A stretch of 64,000 bases of DNA from Botrytis cinerea B05.10 (lineage: Eukaryota; Ascomycota; Leotiomycetes; Helotiales; Sclerotiniaceae): the NCBI RefSeq assembly GCF_000143535.2, contig NC_037314.1, forward strand, positions 248,001 to 312,000. Reading direction: 5' to 3'. Below the pieces are notes generated by a model. The model saw only the letters and a program-made list of their open reading frames with translations. It had not been told where the DNA came from and made no database searches. The number at the start of each line of letters is the position of its first letter. The stretch's first letter is position 1. The position numbers were made by a program, and so were the translations under genes. Shown one piece after another: positions 1-12,832 of the stretch.

Positions 1-1578
1 CCTTCTTCCTTTTCCTCTCTCCCTCCCTCTCCCACTCCCTCCCTAACACCCTCTTTCCTTTTTCTATCCTTTTTTCTATCAAACTACTTATCATCTCTAT
101 TCTATCATTATTTCTATTTCATTTTTACTCTCTACTTTTTATTCTCTATTTCCGATTTTTTTACTTTCTAGTCCCTATTTCTTATAATCTATTCTCTACT
201 CTCTATTCTCTACTCTCTACTCTCTACTCTCTACTCCCTACTCCTTATTCCCTACACCATCTACACCATCTACACCATCTACCTCTTCCTATCTATTCCT
301 ATCTATTCCTTTCTATTTACTCTTTATTTATCTTTTCCTATTTACCCCTTCATATCTACCCCTTCCCATCTATAATCTATAATCTATAAATTATATCAAA
401 ACACTTATAAAACATCCCATCTAACCCAATCCAATCACTCTAAAAACACAATCACTCTAATAATACCACAACCTAAAACATCAATATCAATATCCAATAT
501 CCAAACTCAAAAGAAATCAGAGCACAACCCAACTCAACTCAACGCAACAAAATTAGATACAACTCCCCCTTCCCTTCCCTTCCTATTCCTCCCCATCCCC
601 GCCCCTCACATACAAAAAACCCCGAAATCCCAAAAGGGGGAAACATCTTTATTAATTTTTTTTTTATAACTTATTCACCAATCAATCAAGATTCACACAC
701 ACTCAAAACAATCCTTCTTATCTCAACATCTTTCTTTTTAATTTCTTCTATCTGATATCGACTAGCTATTATCTATCTTCTTTGTATTTCCTTTCCCCTT
801 TCAATCTACTCGGCCCTCTCCTCTGCTCTCCCTCATAATATCTCACGACATACGATACAATATATAATACAATTCAAGCTCTCTATTGTATCTTATCTGA
901 TCTCATCATTCCCTCATCTCCCATCTTCCACCCCCTGCCATCTTATCACAAACCATAGTCCACAACCACATCGTGCTCCATCTACCTTGACTCTCACGAT
1001 TCATCCCCCTCATCTTCATCCTAAAGTAACAATTACATCTCCAACAAAAGACCGGTTAGCCCCAATACCCTCCCCTCTTCCATCCTCCACCCATTAAGCA
1101 CCCTCTCTTCTTCTCTTAACCATCCATCCAATTCCCAGTCCAATTCCAATTAACAGCCAGTCAATCTCCTGCAGGCAAAAAGAAACAGATATATCTATAG
1201 CCATTCGACCATATATCCTGCCTTCAAACCTCTCTCCCTCCTAAGAGATTATAAAAATACAGCAAAGAAATAAACCCCATCATCTCCCTCTCCCTTTCTC
1301 TTGTCCTCAAAGAGGAAAGCCAACAGATTAAAACAACTATAATAAAATCCCATCCCAAACACGTATGGTATAATGCAGTAGTAAAAAGACTCCCTAGCAA
1401 AAACTCCGTGGGAAACAAAAATGAACAAGTGGTAAAAGTACCACCAAAACATCAAGGCATTAAAACAAAGGAAAATATTCATCGTGTCAGTCATACATTG
1501 ATAAGATGTATGACTATGTGATATCGATTTTATAAAATCGACTGGGGTATCTTTTCTTCTCTGTTATTGAATCACGAT
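1..1578. other. Gene-free CT/AT-rich spacer
   Basis: No supported gene. The first 400 bases are almost pure pyrimidine, with TCTCTAC repeats near 190-236 and a CTACACCAT triplication near 252-281. The rest is AT-rich with no long ATG-initiated frame showing domain-like sequence. It lies downstream of the minus-strand TBC gene and probably holds that gene's 3' end and the border of an unseen neighbour. Confidence 0.6.
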
Positions 1579-4235
1579 TCAACTTCTCTTCTTCCCTCGA
1601 TGCAGTTTCCACTCTGCTTTAGTGACCTTCATCAATAATTCCTCATCCTTGACTGGGATCCAACTGGTGAGGACTTTCATTGAACTTTCGAAATCACTAT
1701 CGAGTAATATATCTCTCGTGCCATCGATCAATGCGGCGCTAGTAGCATGAATAACATCCAAGCCACCTGCAAATGGTCTTTCTTTACTGTAGGGCAATGA
1801 TTGATCTTCATCACCTAGAAGCATGAAGACATCCCATACGCGGAGTTGAGCTGGGAAAGGAATGGAATAATTGAAAAGAGTGAGATACCATCGAGTACCG
1901 TATGCTGTGGGTTCGATGCCAAGTTCGTTCTATTAAGTCAGTATTGTATGTAATAAGTAGGACATCAAGTACTTACCAGCTTAGCCGAAACCTCACCATT
2001 ATCTAGCCACGTAGTTGCAAACTCATCTAAAGCAGCCATCAAACCTGGAAATCCTGGTTCGTATAATTTCTCTAGCCCACGCAAAGTCCACATGCGTACT
2101 AGCATCACAAAACATTTCTCTTCGTCAAAATAACACAGAAGAGTAGCTGCTAATGATGCCATACCTTGAACATAGCCAGTAGCAGGAAAGTATAGTGATA
2201 AAGCGTGAAGAACTCTAAAGAGTAATCTTTGACCTCCTCTGTATCTCCGTCTAAACATGATGTGACTATTGATCGTCCGAGGAACATCAACATCGATTTG
2301 AACATCATCTGCCGAACTTTGATCTTGTAGCTTATGGAACGCTTCGATTATATCTCCCTCTTGTGCGCTATCTTCCCTCTTCTTTGCTGAAGCAGCAAGA
2401 AAAGAATACCATGCCGCAGAACGCCAACGATCTGGTATCCCTTTCCACGTCCTTTCGATCAATTTGGAATTCTTGGTGTCGAATTCGAAAACCATTCCTT
2501 CTCCATCCTTGCCCTTTATTATTTTGGCCATTCTCCTCCATTTCTCTGTTCGTTCCGATTCTTTCTTCTTCATTAATTCTGCCCCTTTCCCCCCTTCCAC
2601 TTCTTCAGCAATATCGGCCAAGCCAGGTGGTAGAGTCAACATGTCGCCAGCTTCGTCCATCCACCTTCTATCTTTATTTCCTGGTAATCGGTTGGCAGCT
2701 TGTCTAAGTTGAGAGCTTCGCGAACTTCGTATTGATGCATTATCCCCTTGTGTCCTTTTCAACGATCTCGCAGAAACCTTTCGACTAGGGGCGCGCCTGA
2801 ATCCTTTTTGAGAATTCGCGGTAGATGGCGATCGACCAAATGTTCGTTTTCTTCGTGGTGCCTCGGAGGCCAATTGAAGTACAGTAGAGACCCGTTGTGG
2901 TGGTTTGGGTTCAGGTGTGCCAGGTCTGGTGGTCGTCCTCCCGCTATTGATGAAACCGTATCTATCGACATCTTTCCCATTCACATCTTCCCAATCTTCG
3001 ATGCCTCCAGCTAACTCGGCAGGTCTTCTATTCGACGATTCGCTCGCGGATCGCTGTGGTACACCAATGCCATTGGGAGTCAAGTAGCTGTTTGCCCTAA
3101 AATTAATTAGTGGAGAGCGCAACCATCAGTAAGCAGTTCCACACTCACGTAACAGGTCTTTCGGGTATCGACTCCCCTCCAGCTGTTAAACGATTATCAA
3201 TTGTGTCGTCTTTCCCATCGCGCCAGTCAAAGCCCGACCCCGACTCATACATAGATCTGACCTTTTGCGACTCCATTTCCAAATCTTCGGACAATACTTT
3301 GATCGATGGCGACGTTGTGGCTAACATAGAAAAGCTAGGTTGTCTAATGAATGTCTCTCGTCAGCACAATTAGCTGGTACGCTACGGGGCTCTGATCCCA
3401 CCCACCTTCGCGTCGCATTTGTGCGCGCTTGAGCATTTTTTGGCTTCCTTCCCCCTAACATGATACTCCCTCTTTTGGAAAAAGACATCGATTGCATAAA
3501 ATCGTCTTCTAATAAACTTTCCCGTGGGATTGCAGTGGTTATGGGTGAAAATTGCTCGTCGGGAAGCTCTATAGATCTGCCAGTATTGGTAGGGATCTTG
3601 GAATTGCCATTTTTCGTTTTCCATCGTTTCAGGGACCCTGCAGAAGAAGACCCCAAGCTTTCATCTTTCATAAAACTTGGAGATTTTAGTGATGCGGGTG
3701 ATTGCACATCGCTCAATTGAACTTGTGGAGAGCTTGTGCTGCTTGGTTCTGCCATGACCGCTTTTGAGTCAAAGTTTATATTGATTCCCAAGACATTGTC
3801 ATTATCGACGGTATTAAAAGAGTGACGATTAATAGAAGCTCCTTCACAGTCTCGTGCACTTGTACTGGTGGTAGGGGCAAGACCGGAGTCTCTCTTTGTA
3901 TTATCCTCCTTCTTCAAAGCTCTTAGTTCATGACCACCTTGGTCAAGTAATGATCGTGGTCGCAATGCAGGATGCGTTTCCGTGGGTGGAGAAAGTGGAG
4001 GTGCAACCGTAACGGGAATTGGTGGCCTTGCTCCAGGGAACATATCTTCATATCTCATGGCAATTAGCCCTGACGGTGGCCCTGGCAGGCCCTCATTATT
4101 GGTTGCTATATTCGTCGTAGCTTGTGGGGTACCGGTATTAGTATTAGTATTAGCATTAGTATTGTCTCTGGTGTGGTGAGATGACTTCTTTCGAATGCTT
4201 CGAAAACTTCCGAATCTTTGAATGTTGAGTGCCAT
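1579..4235 (-). CDS. TBC-domain Rab GTPase-activating protein
   Basis: Four exons: complement of 3406-4235, 3149-3343, 1977-3096 and 1579-1929, with introns of 62, 52 and 47 nt and uninterrupted frame (831 residues). The ATG at 4235 is the first in frame. The N-terminal two thirds are low-complexity, rich in Ser/Thr/Asn and basic residues, including a short Asn-Thr repeat encoded by TATTAG repeats near 4134-4165. The TBC domain starts near residue 559 with an IPDRWR motif. The arginine finger is R615 in IDVDVPR, and the glutamine finger is Q652 in YVQGM, so both catalytic fingers are present. TBC proteins speed GTP hydrolysis by Rab GTPases on membranes of the vesicle-trafficking system. The last exon supplies the C-terminal helices (GTRWYLTLF, IPFPAQ region). 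Which Rab it acts on cannot be read from the sequence. Confidence 0.9.
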
Positions 4236-7200
4236 GGTTCATTATACGAGGGAGAAAGATTCGGGTTGAAGAGATTCGAGTTTATTTGTGTAGGTATTTG
4301 GGTTGGGGCTGGTTTGCTGTTGTCGAGGGAGGGAGAGAGGAAGACAGAGCAAGAGAGAGAGAGAGAGATTCAAAAGACCCGAAGAAGTTGTGCCGCCGGT
4401 AAGGTAAGGTTACTCGTATATTGGAAATTTTCACCTTGGAAGTATAGATTGGACAGATTCAGAGAAACCCCGATAGATTGTTAGATGGGCCAATTCTCCT
4501 TCGCTCTTTGAATTTGGCAGTGTTACTTTTTGGTGCTCTACTCGTAAGATATCAATGTTGTGCTGCGGGTGTTGTGTTGTGTTGTGTTGTGCGATGCAGC
4601 GACTTGCAGGTAGACAGACACTCTCTGCGATTTGATATGATGGCTGTAATGCTGCAGTGCTCTGTTGTAATCCTGGGCACGCTTTGAGTAGGTGTGAAAT
4701 GTCGACGGATTGGCATAGGTGCTCGGGTTGGAGTATAGATTTGGATTGGAGGCGTGCTTTTCTCCTCTCCGGCTTGATATTTTCAAAGCTCGAGGGGATT
4801 CCGATGTAGATTTCAATTGTCCCTGTTCGAGGGGAGCGTCTCTGATATATTCTGGAGAGATGTAACCTTGAGATCCGTGTACTCGATAATTAGATGGCAA
4901 ACAACGAATTGACACGCCAGCAACAGATCAATGTTTTCTTTTCCCTCTGTGCTGTGAGAGAGAGCTGAAATAATCGAGGTGGAAATTGGACTCTTGAAAT
5001 GGATATTTGGTTATCGATTATCTTCTTCGACTTGTTCTCTCGGGGTCACTGTTTATTCATATAAAGTAGAGAAGAAAGAGCAAAACATCATTTACTCTTC
5101 GATAAAAAGAAACATCATTCATTGTAATTGACATCAAATCCCCATGGTGACTCTTTTGGTAGAATCTAGTCACCCAACATTGACCAAGTACTCTCTTCAA
5201 GAGGTCTTCTCTCCATACCTGTTCCTGGTCAATAGCGAGAAGTAGACTTCTCCATGACCGTCTTTTAACTCCTCGAAGTCATTTTGACCCATCATCTGTC
5301 ACGTCGACGACATATATCATGACATATCAAGTTGATGTTGAACGTGTTGAGGTATATACTTGACATCATCCGATCAAGAATGATATGATATCATGATAAC
5401 ATGTGATTTCAATAATACGATCGCTATGACAAGAATGCCACACGGATTTGTCGGGTCCCTTTGTGCTACATCACGTCTATTAATATGCTGGTCACAGTCA
5501 ATTTAAAACTCTATGAAGAAGAAGAAGAAAGAGAAAGAGAAGAAAATAGACAAGAAAAGAAAGCACAAAAGTAATCCACCTATTAAATATCTTTTAAGTA
5601 TTGATTATTAGATATAGTTATACAAGTAACTATATATTAGTGCGTACCATTATGTTCATATCTAGATATATTCGGTAATAGATATCTAGATAATATCAAC
5701 ATCTTCACTTATTACATATTAGATACTTACATATTAGATACCAACACTCCCCCTCACAAGAGCCCCCATCAATCTCCCTCTTCCTCTCCCTCTCCCTCCC
5801 CAGCTACAACCCACCCCGATCTCACACCCCGACATCTCTCGCCTCCCTCGCTACTTCACACCAGCCCTCCCTCTCTTCTCTTCCCTCCCTCTCCCTCTCC
5901 CACTCCCCATCCGTCATTCAGCTCCCCTCCCATACCAGCTACACACACACACACGCACAGACAAACAAGACATCTCAGCCCTCCCCAAAACATCCAAACA
6001 TCCTTAGCAGCATCCTTAGCACCACCACGCCAGCAACCGCATCCAGCCAGCACCCACGCACCCGCAAAGCTTAAAGCTTAAACCAACTCACAAAATACAT
6101 CACATCACATCACATCACATCAGATCACATCTCGAAAAGATAAGAAAAGAAAACAAAAGAAAAGAGCCCAAAAAGCAACCAAAGAAGAAACTAACCACCC
6201 AACCAACCAACTAACTAACTAACTAGCTATTTACCCCAACCTCACAACTTAGGAAGAACATTACATCACGTTCTCATTCTTTCAAATGAAAGGTCAATAT
6301 CAATATCAATATCAAATCCAACTCCAACTCCAACCCCCCAAAAAGTATCGAATCAATTGACAACCTACTAATAAATATCTATCAAATAAATATATATATA
6401 TATATATATATACATATACAAATATACATAAATACTTATATTAACTATCTACCATCAAACCCATTACGAAACCCATCACGAAACCTAATCTATCCTAACC
6501 TACTCTATTCTATACTCCAACTCAGAAATCCCACTATACTCTACTTCTCTACTTATCAAATATTCATTTCTTCAAATCCCATCCCATCCTATCCTATCCC
6601 ATTTTGCATCATATCAAATCAAGTCATGTCAAATCATATCATACATATATATATATCACATCAAATAAAATAAAATCCTCCTTCCACCTCCGGACGAAAC
6701 ATATGCATATACATGCACACATATACACACAAATACAAAGACAAATATAGGTATTAATACATATCCATTCCACAACCCCTGATTTCTTCTTGTTTTTTCT
6801 CGAAGAAAACAAACCAGAGGTCCAATAATGGAAAGATTGATAAATTTTCTATTTCAATCCCCTCCCCTCCCCCCTCTCATACTTGGTTTGATATAAATAC
6901 AAATCTCTATTGCGTACAACACAAAAAAAGCATTCATTCATTCATATCATACCATATAAGAATATGCTACTCACTCAATCCCACTGCTTTTCATTCTCCT
7001 CCCTATTCTTCCTCTTCCTCTACCTCTTCTCTTCTCAAAGAAGCGTACAGAAAAACAAATTTCACCATTTGACATAAATCCATGTCAAACTATTTGACAC
7101 TGTTCAGTATTGTATGCCGGCACCAGCATCATCCATCATGACAAACGCCAACAAAAACGCCACACCATGCTGCTCGCCTACCAATAAATGCTATCTTTTA

Positions 7201-7237
7201 TCTCCCGATTTTCCACTCTTTCAACCACTTATACTCA
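4236..7237. other. Spacer between TBC gene and ankyrin/DIL gene
   Basis: About 3 kb without a supported gene. 4236-5100 is the upstream region of the TBC gene and contains GA-rich and GTGTT-rich runs. 5500-5750 is strongly AT-rich. 5750-7100 is CT- and CA-rich with an AT microsatellite near 6388-6410 and several CAATAT/TCATA repeats. It ends in the 3' flank of the ankyrin/DIL gene. A 125-codon minus-strand frame at 4538-4915 looks like chance or an upstream leader frame. Confidence 0.5.
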
Positions 7238-9797
7238 TCAAAGCTCCTCATTCTCCCAATCTCTCTCATGATAAGTTGAATGTGCTCTCCCCCCACTCAA
7301 ATCCAACTTTGCCAAAAACTCCGGCGGAACAGTCGGTATATATTTTCTTTCTCTCTCTCTATTCACCCCACCAAATCCCGCTCCATAACTAATCAACATA
7401 TCCGTGCTCGAAGGTAGTGAGAATGGAAGCATAAGAGCTGGATCTAAAAGAAGATTTTCGGGCGCATCGTCATCTTCCTCAAAAGATTCATCGTCTAAAG
7501 ATTGAGGTTTTCCACCACGACCATTTGAATCAGGGGTATCAGGTAAGGGTTTACTACTTCCCTTTCTAGCTGGTGTAGATGGCGCACTCATGCGTAGACC
7601 TTGAGAAGTGCGTTTTTGACGTTCTTTTCTTAATCTATGCTCTTCTTGTAGATTGACTAAATAGTTCATGGCACTTTTTGGTAACCCCTTTTCGCCAACT
7701 TCTGCTCGATAATGTTTTACCGAATGTATTAATTGTTGGGGTGTGAGTCGCGTGAGTTGTTGTAATGTTCCAACCAATGCTTCCAAATCATCTTGTCCCA
7801 AGGATGAGAAGCATTGTAACCATTGAAGTAATTGAACTAACGGTGCAAGATGTCGCCGCGTTGCCTCAATAGTCATTTCTCCACTAGAAGTCATAGAACC
7901 ATGTTCATAATGCTCAGGTTGTCGATTGTTCGTTCGCGCCCATTCTTCCAGACTAGATACATTCATACGTATTTGCATTGCTTTGGTTCGTGCTAGGTAT
8001 TTTCGATTAGACATGATGCGATTGAACAGCTCGGCTCCAAGCCAGTAAAGTAGCTGCGCCAATATTTGAGAAGTAATGACAGAATGTATGTCATAGAGAT
8101 CCAATACGAAGAGAGTCGACGATAATAGAGATGTGACATTGCGAGGTGATGGTTTGGCCCTCGCTTTTGGAGAAGGTGGTCGAAACCGTTTTTCAATCGG
8201 TAATTCTTTGACAGTCGTTTTTCTCTTGAAGAGTTTCCATTCATTCTGAAATGTGACGTCTTCAAATCCTGGGATGGTTTCATGTTCCAGCATGGCAGAA
8301 TCGAGGACTTTATCCATTCTCCTTTCAGCATCTCGAATAATCAAGATAAATATTTCATTGATTAATTCCGCCAGCTGAAGTTGAAATTCGGATGTTGACT
8401 CAGATAACCCAGCATCTTTCTTCAGATAATGTAATAATAATGTAGCATTCGAAATCCAGAAAGCCAATATTGTCATGTCCCATTGATGTGTTTCAACCAC
8501 ATCATTGATCTTATCCATTGCGCTAATGAGGAGCTTGGCAAGAAGATCGTGACTTGCATGATAATGAGCATATCTGGCGCTGAGGAAAATCATATTCGCC
8601 GGCACAGGTTTTTGAGACGGTGACCGTTGAGGAGACATGTTGGTGATGATAATATCCAGGATTCGTCCAAGTTCACTTTCCTGGAACACAAACATTTGAT
8701 CATGTAAACATCGACTCCAATCGAAATCGTGGCCTTCTTCTAACTCCTCTGGCGACTCAGGTTGGTCATCAATGCCCATATTACCCAAGTCAACCTCTAA
8801 ATCCCTGGCACTCTCCATCATCATTCGCCGCCTCATCTCATTTTCCGCCATCTCCTCTTCGAATCGATCTTGGGAGAATCCAGGATTATAAAAGTCGTCC
8901 GTTACTCCAGCATTGCCAATGTGATAACCACCATCCTGAAGATAATCGGCAATTTCACTATCTGGAGCGATAAAGTCGAATGCCGTTCTACCCGTTGATG
9001 ATTTAACATCTCTAGATGCGCCCCTATCTAGAAGTGCCTTCGCTATACCCTTATGTCGATTTGTCATTGCCCACATCAAAGCACTCCATTGATTTCGATC
9101 TTGCTTGTCGACATCGGCGCCAGCATCTAATAGTGCTGTTACAACGGCTTCATGACCCTGCGCAATCGTTAGTTGCTTCAAATGATATGACAAATCTGGC
9201 CAGAACTCACAAAACAACTTGCGTATATTATTGGTGCTGTACCTTCTTCATCCGGCGCATCCAAATCAATAAGGTCTTTTGCTTTACCTTGAAGAATCCT
9301 CTCTATGCGATCAACATCTCCGTTGCTAGCTGCCATATTCAAAGCCTTTTGTAATATATCCTTCTTCTCCTCGAGTGAAAGCTTCTCATCGGTCGCGACA
9401 GCATCTTCATCCTCACTAGCTGAGCCATCGCGATGTGCTGCTTGAGCGGCCAACATTTCCATGAGTCTGTTATCACTATCCCCTATCTTTTGTTTTGTAA
9501 TATCATCTTCGAATTCGTCAGTTCCGAGCGAGAGGTTCTTGAATTCAAGCGGTTTAGCAAGAACGGGATTTGTTAAGAATTGCGATTGTCCTAAGGATGT
9601 TAGTTGGCTGATTTGTCCCTCCGACATTGAATTGTCTTACCTTGCCATGCATCATACATCTCAGTCTCAGGTGCATACTCCGCCGATACATTTTTTCGAT
9701 CGTCGAGTGACTTAGGCAAATCATCAGGCAGTGGTCTTGGTTTTACCCTCTCCTCCCCAAATCCACCTATATCTCCATTATGGTCCTCGATGTCCAT
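7238..9797 (-). CDS. Ankyrin-repeat and DIL (dilute) domain protein
   Basis: Three exons: complement of 9641-9797, 9211-9590 and 7238-9157. The introns are 50 and 53 nt, both with a CTAAC branch site, giving 818 residues. The start is the ATG at 9797, preceded by an in-frame GTG that I did not use. An acidic N-terminus leads into about three ankyrin repeats (roughly residues 130-260; GHEAVVTALLDAGAD and KGIAKALLDRGAS are clear). A large helical segment at about 340-660 has the character of a DIL domain, the globular cargo-binding module of class V myosin tails. The C-terminus is charged and proline-rich. No motor domain is present. Fungal ankyrin+DIL proteins are presumed adaptors in myosin- or vesicle-linked transport; that role is inferred from family architecture only. 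Confidence 0.85.
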
Positions 9798-10387
9798 CAC
9801 AACAGCAGAAAGACTGCATGTAACCAGTACACATCTGTTGTAGCCTTATGAGAATTGAATTTCTTTCCTGCAGATCCTATCATTCAAGGAGGTGTGGCAA
9901 GTTTTGGAACTGTTATTGGTCCCACAAGGAAGCTGCTGTGGTAAGTTGCAACTTGGACTTTCTTGCATTTAGTATGATGTCGCAGCCGGGGCATGTTTGT
10001 TTGATTGAAGGGTCGCATAATAGAAGTCATCTTGGAAGTTGGTCCAAGCGTTTGCAAGGTTTCACCATGGATGATGTAGGCTGGCTCGGCTGAGCAATAT
10101 TCAGCCTTATTTTGTTTGCTTTAATAGATGCAGTGTGTAAATTCAATGTTTCTATGTGGAGTCTTTCTATGGCTTCGAACATATCCAAGACAGATGATGG
10201 GATACTTTCAAATGGTTATTGCTATGTTAGGAGAGAGGATATCGTGTGCAATGTTTACAGATTACCTAGGACTGCTTTGCGACAGAGCTTCCGTCAATGG
10301 CGAAGAGGTGAAAGCCATCAAAGAGAGTAAAACATTGTTTGGCAGCAAGAACTTCGAATGTTTCTAGTATGCCTCTATCTCGTTCAC
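9798..10387. other. Upstream region of the ankyrin/DIL gene
   Basis: 590 bp between the ankyrin/DIL start and the allantoicase stop. Several 70-80 codon frames exist on the plus strand, but none has domain-like sequence or plausible splice partners. Presumed promoter of the minus-strand ankyrin/DIL gene plus the 3' end of the allantoicase transcript. Confidence 0.5.
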
Positions 10388-11725
10388 CTAAACACTTCTC
10401 TTTCCTAGAACCCTAATTCTCTTTACTCCTCCATCAGGGATCATGACTAATTTGACATGTGTAAAGGTTTGATCCTTCACCAAGGATTCAAACTCATGCT
10501 CCTTGTCAGCACTGGTCTTACTCGGCTCAACAACCGCAGTCCATCCTTCAGCTGAGTTGTTTGGCTCCCCTTCACCATTCCAGTTTATAGCCTCAACCTT
10601 TGCTTTTTGAGGAAAGTTGCCCCTGAAGAATGCTGTATCGACAATCAAGCTCTCAATGGTGCCTGGTGCTCCTAATCGAATGATAGCCCAATCCACATGA
10701 TCTTTTCCTCTGGACCTCTTGGTTTCCCAACCATCTCCCATATCCTTTCCACGACCAGGTAGTATAAGGTTGGCAATAACTCCAAAGTGCTGATCACTAC
10801 AAGAAACAGCAACTCCTCCATTTTGAGCGGCAGCCAAATCGAAGATGGCATTCTTATCTTCTGGGAAAACGGGTATAGCATGACCAAAGAGTCTAAATCG
10901 AGCAATTCCACCATCTGGGTACATATTGAGTCTCACGTGAGTGTACGCTTTTGTGGTTGGAACGGCAAGTTTCCATCCGAATCTTTGAGAAGGGCCACAC
11001 TCTTGTAGACCAAGTATTGTCTCCCATTTTCCTCGACCACCTTTCCATCCAATGACTTCTTCGTCATTGTCACTAAACACACCCTCGACGGATATAGCAG
11101 GTGCATTGTTTCCAGAGAAGAAAGCTGTGTCAACTTCGATTCCCTCAACTGTTCCGGAAGCAACCCCGAGACGAATTACGACATAATCAAAAGGTTCCGT
11201 ATTATGTCGACGTGTTTCCCATCCATCATACCAGGCACCAGTAAACACCATCTTTCCTGGCTGTCTGATGGGTGGGGTAGGGGTAAGAAGATTGTTTGCT
11301 TCCGCAAACCATTCATCTGAGAATGAAAGTACTTTTCCACCAAGAGTTCCAGATATCAGATCTAGAATGAATGGTCAGTCAAACGTTTGATATAGGATAT
11401 GTTGTATGAGTTTTGGTCAAACTTTGAGCACATGGTGAGAATATCGCCTGACAGCAGAAGTTCTCTCCCCCCACGTGAGATGTTCGTTATAGAGTTGTAG
11501 ATGCTATTCACTGGAAGAACCAAGAGTTTCCTCTTATGTTCCATGCTTCTATCCTCAAGTAACTTACGACGAGTGAAACCTCGAGCCGTTCATGTTTCAA
11601 GCCACACGACACAAAATAAAGTACCACTTACCAATACATGATGAGCGGAAAGTAGTATCAATCTCATCCGGTGCCACCAAAGTTGCAGCAACATCTTCCG
11701 TCTTGTATTCGGTTTCGAAAGTCAT
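10388..11725 (-). CDS. Allantoicase
   Basis: Two exons: complement of 11632-11725 and 10388-11361, joined in phase across a 270 nt intron, giving 355 residues, the usual size for this enzyme. Allantoicase (allantoate amidinohydrolase) cleaves allantoate to ureidoglycolate and urea in purine degradation. The protein consists of two tandem homologous allantoicase domains: each carries a WE..R motif (GWETRRH, then GWETKRS), a VIRLG/IIRLG strand, an IEVDTAFF/LIVDTAFF motif and a final PDGG strand (MYPDGG, MIPDGG). The short first exon ends in SSCI and continues into DLISGTLGGKVLSFSDEWF, a characteristic N-terminal segment, so the join is secure. A tandem GATAAG site lies 195-212 bp upstream, as expected for a nitrogen-catabolite-controlled gene. 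Equivalent to Neurospora alc-1 and yeast DAL2 by family. Confidence 0.93.
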
Positions 11726-11913
11726 CTTGAATTGGGTATTGAAGAAAAGATTTTACCACGAGGAATATCAGAGGAGAAATTTGAAGTAGAGGACAGAGAA
11801 GAGGAAGAAGGAAAGGAGCAAGAAGAAGAAGAAAAGTAGAGCAAAGAGAGTTTTGAATGATATTGGAATTTACAATTTCCATCGAGTAATAATACTATTT
11901 TCCTATATCGGTG

Positions 11914-11937
11914 TCCTCCGATAAGTCCTCCGATAAG
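11914..11937 (+). promoter_or_regulatory. Tandem GATA-factor sites upstream of allantoicase
   Basis: The 12-mer TCCTCCGATAAG occurs twice head to tail (11914-11925, 11926-11937), placing two GATAAG cores one helical turn apart, 195-212 bp upstream of the allantoicase ATG. GATA factors of the AreA/NIT2 class bind closely spaced GATA cores and activate purine-catabolism genes under nitrogen limitation. Assignment to allantoicase rather than to the divergent b561 gene (ATG at 12833, about 900 bp away) rests on proximity and known biology. Confidence 0.6.
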
Positions 11938-12832
11938 CCCCGTGCCCCGCTATCAAGCAAGAACATTTATCCATCTTGAATCTTCAGCTACACGTGCCTT
12001 GATATTCTTTCATTTGAAGAGAAGAGAAGAGAAGAGAATACTACGTATAACTAACTGTGTCGACCGTGTTGTACTTTTTCCGTCGGACTGTCAGCTTGGG
12101 AACTTTGGACGATGAGAATTAGACTCAAAGCTGATACGGACATTCTACGGCCTGGTGTACCTACTTGTTATATCTCATTTTGGCCTTCTGCAGCTTATTG
12201 ATTGATTGCATTTCACTTCGCCTCGCTTCACTTCATACCTGCTCGGTAGATTGATAGATTAAAGATATAATACATACATACGTGTATATATAGTACCTAG
12301 GTATGCATAGCTAGTATTCTAGTAGTTCCCCTTCTTTACTCTTTCTCTTTACTCTTTACTTTTGACTCTTTCTCTTGACTCTTTCTCTTGACTCTTACTC
12401 CTTACTTTTTCCTCTTTACTTTTTCCTCCTTCCTACATATAGTCCTCGTATATCAATAACAGCTACCACCAGAGCAATGATCATTGCGCAATATGCGACC
12501 GGACTTCGTGATGAACGTCTCCATATCTTAACATAGAAAGTGCTTACAGAACCAAGCTCAATGATTGGTTCTCCCTCCCCGCAATCCGAATTCATTGACG
12601 CCATGATACTACTTTTAATCGTACTACAAACAATTGACGATCTGAATCCATGTAATGTTTATTGTTTGACGCTGCCTTGGATCTGATGTGCACCAGGTAT
12701 TCATATAGGTAGGACAAACATCTTGCAAGATTATCGTTCGTTTGTTTTCACTCTCTATCTCTCTCAATCTCAGTCCGAAATACATACATCAAGCATTTGA
12801 GAACAACCATTCTGATCCAAAATATCAACAAT

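Noticed and set aside
4538..4915. 125-codon minus-strand frame upstream of the TBC gene
   Set aside because: Contains a repeated Asn-Thr/Thr-Gln-His stretch from GTTGT repeats; could be leader sequence but is not supported as a gene.
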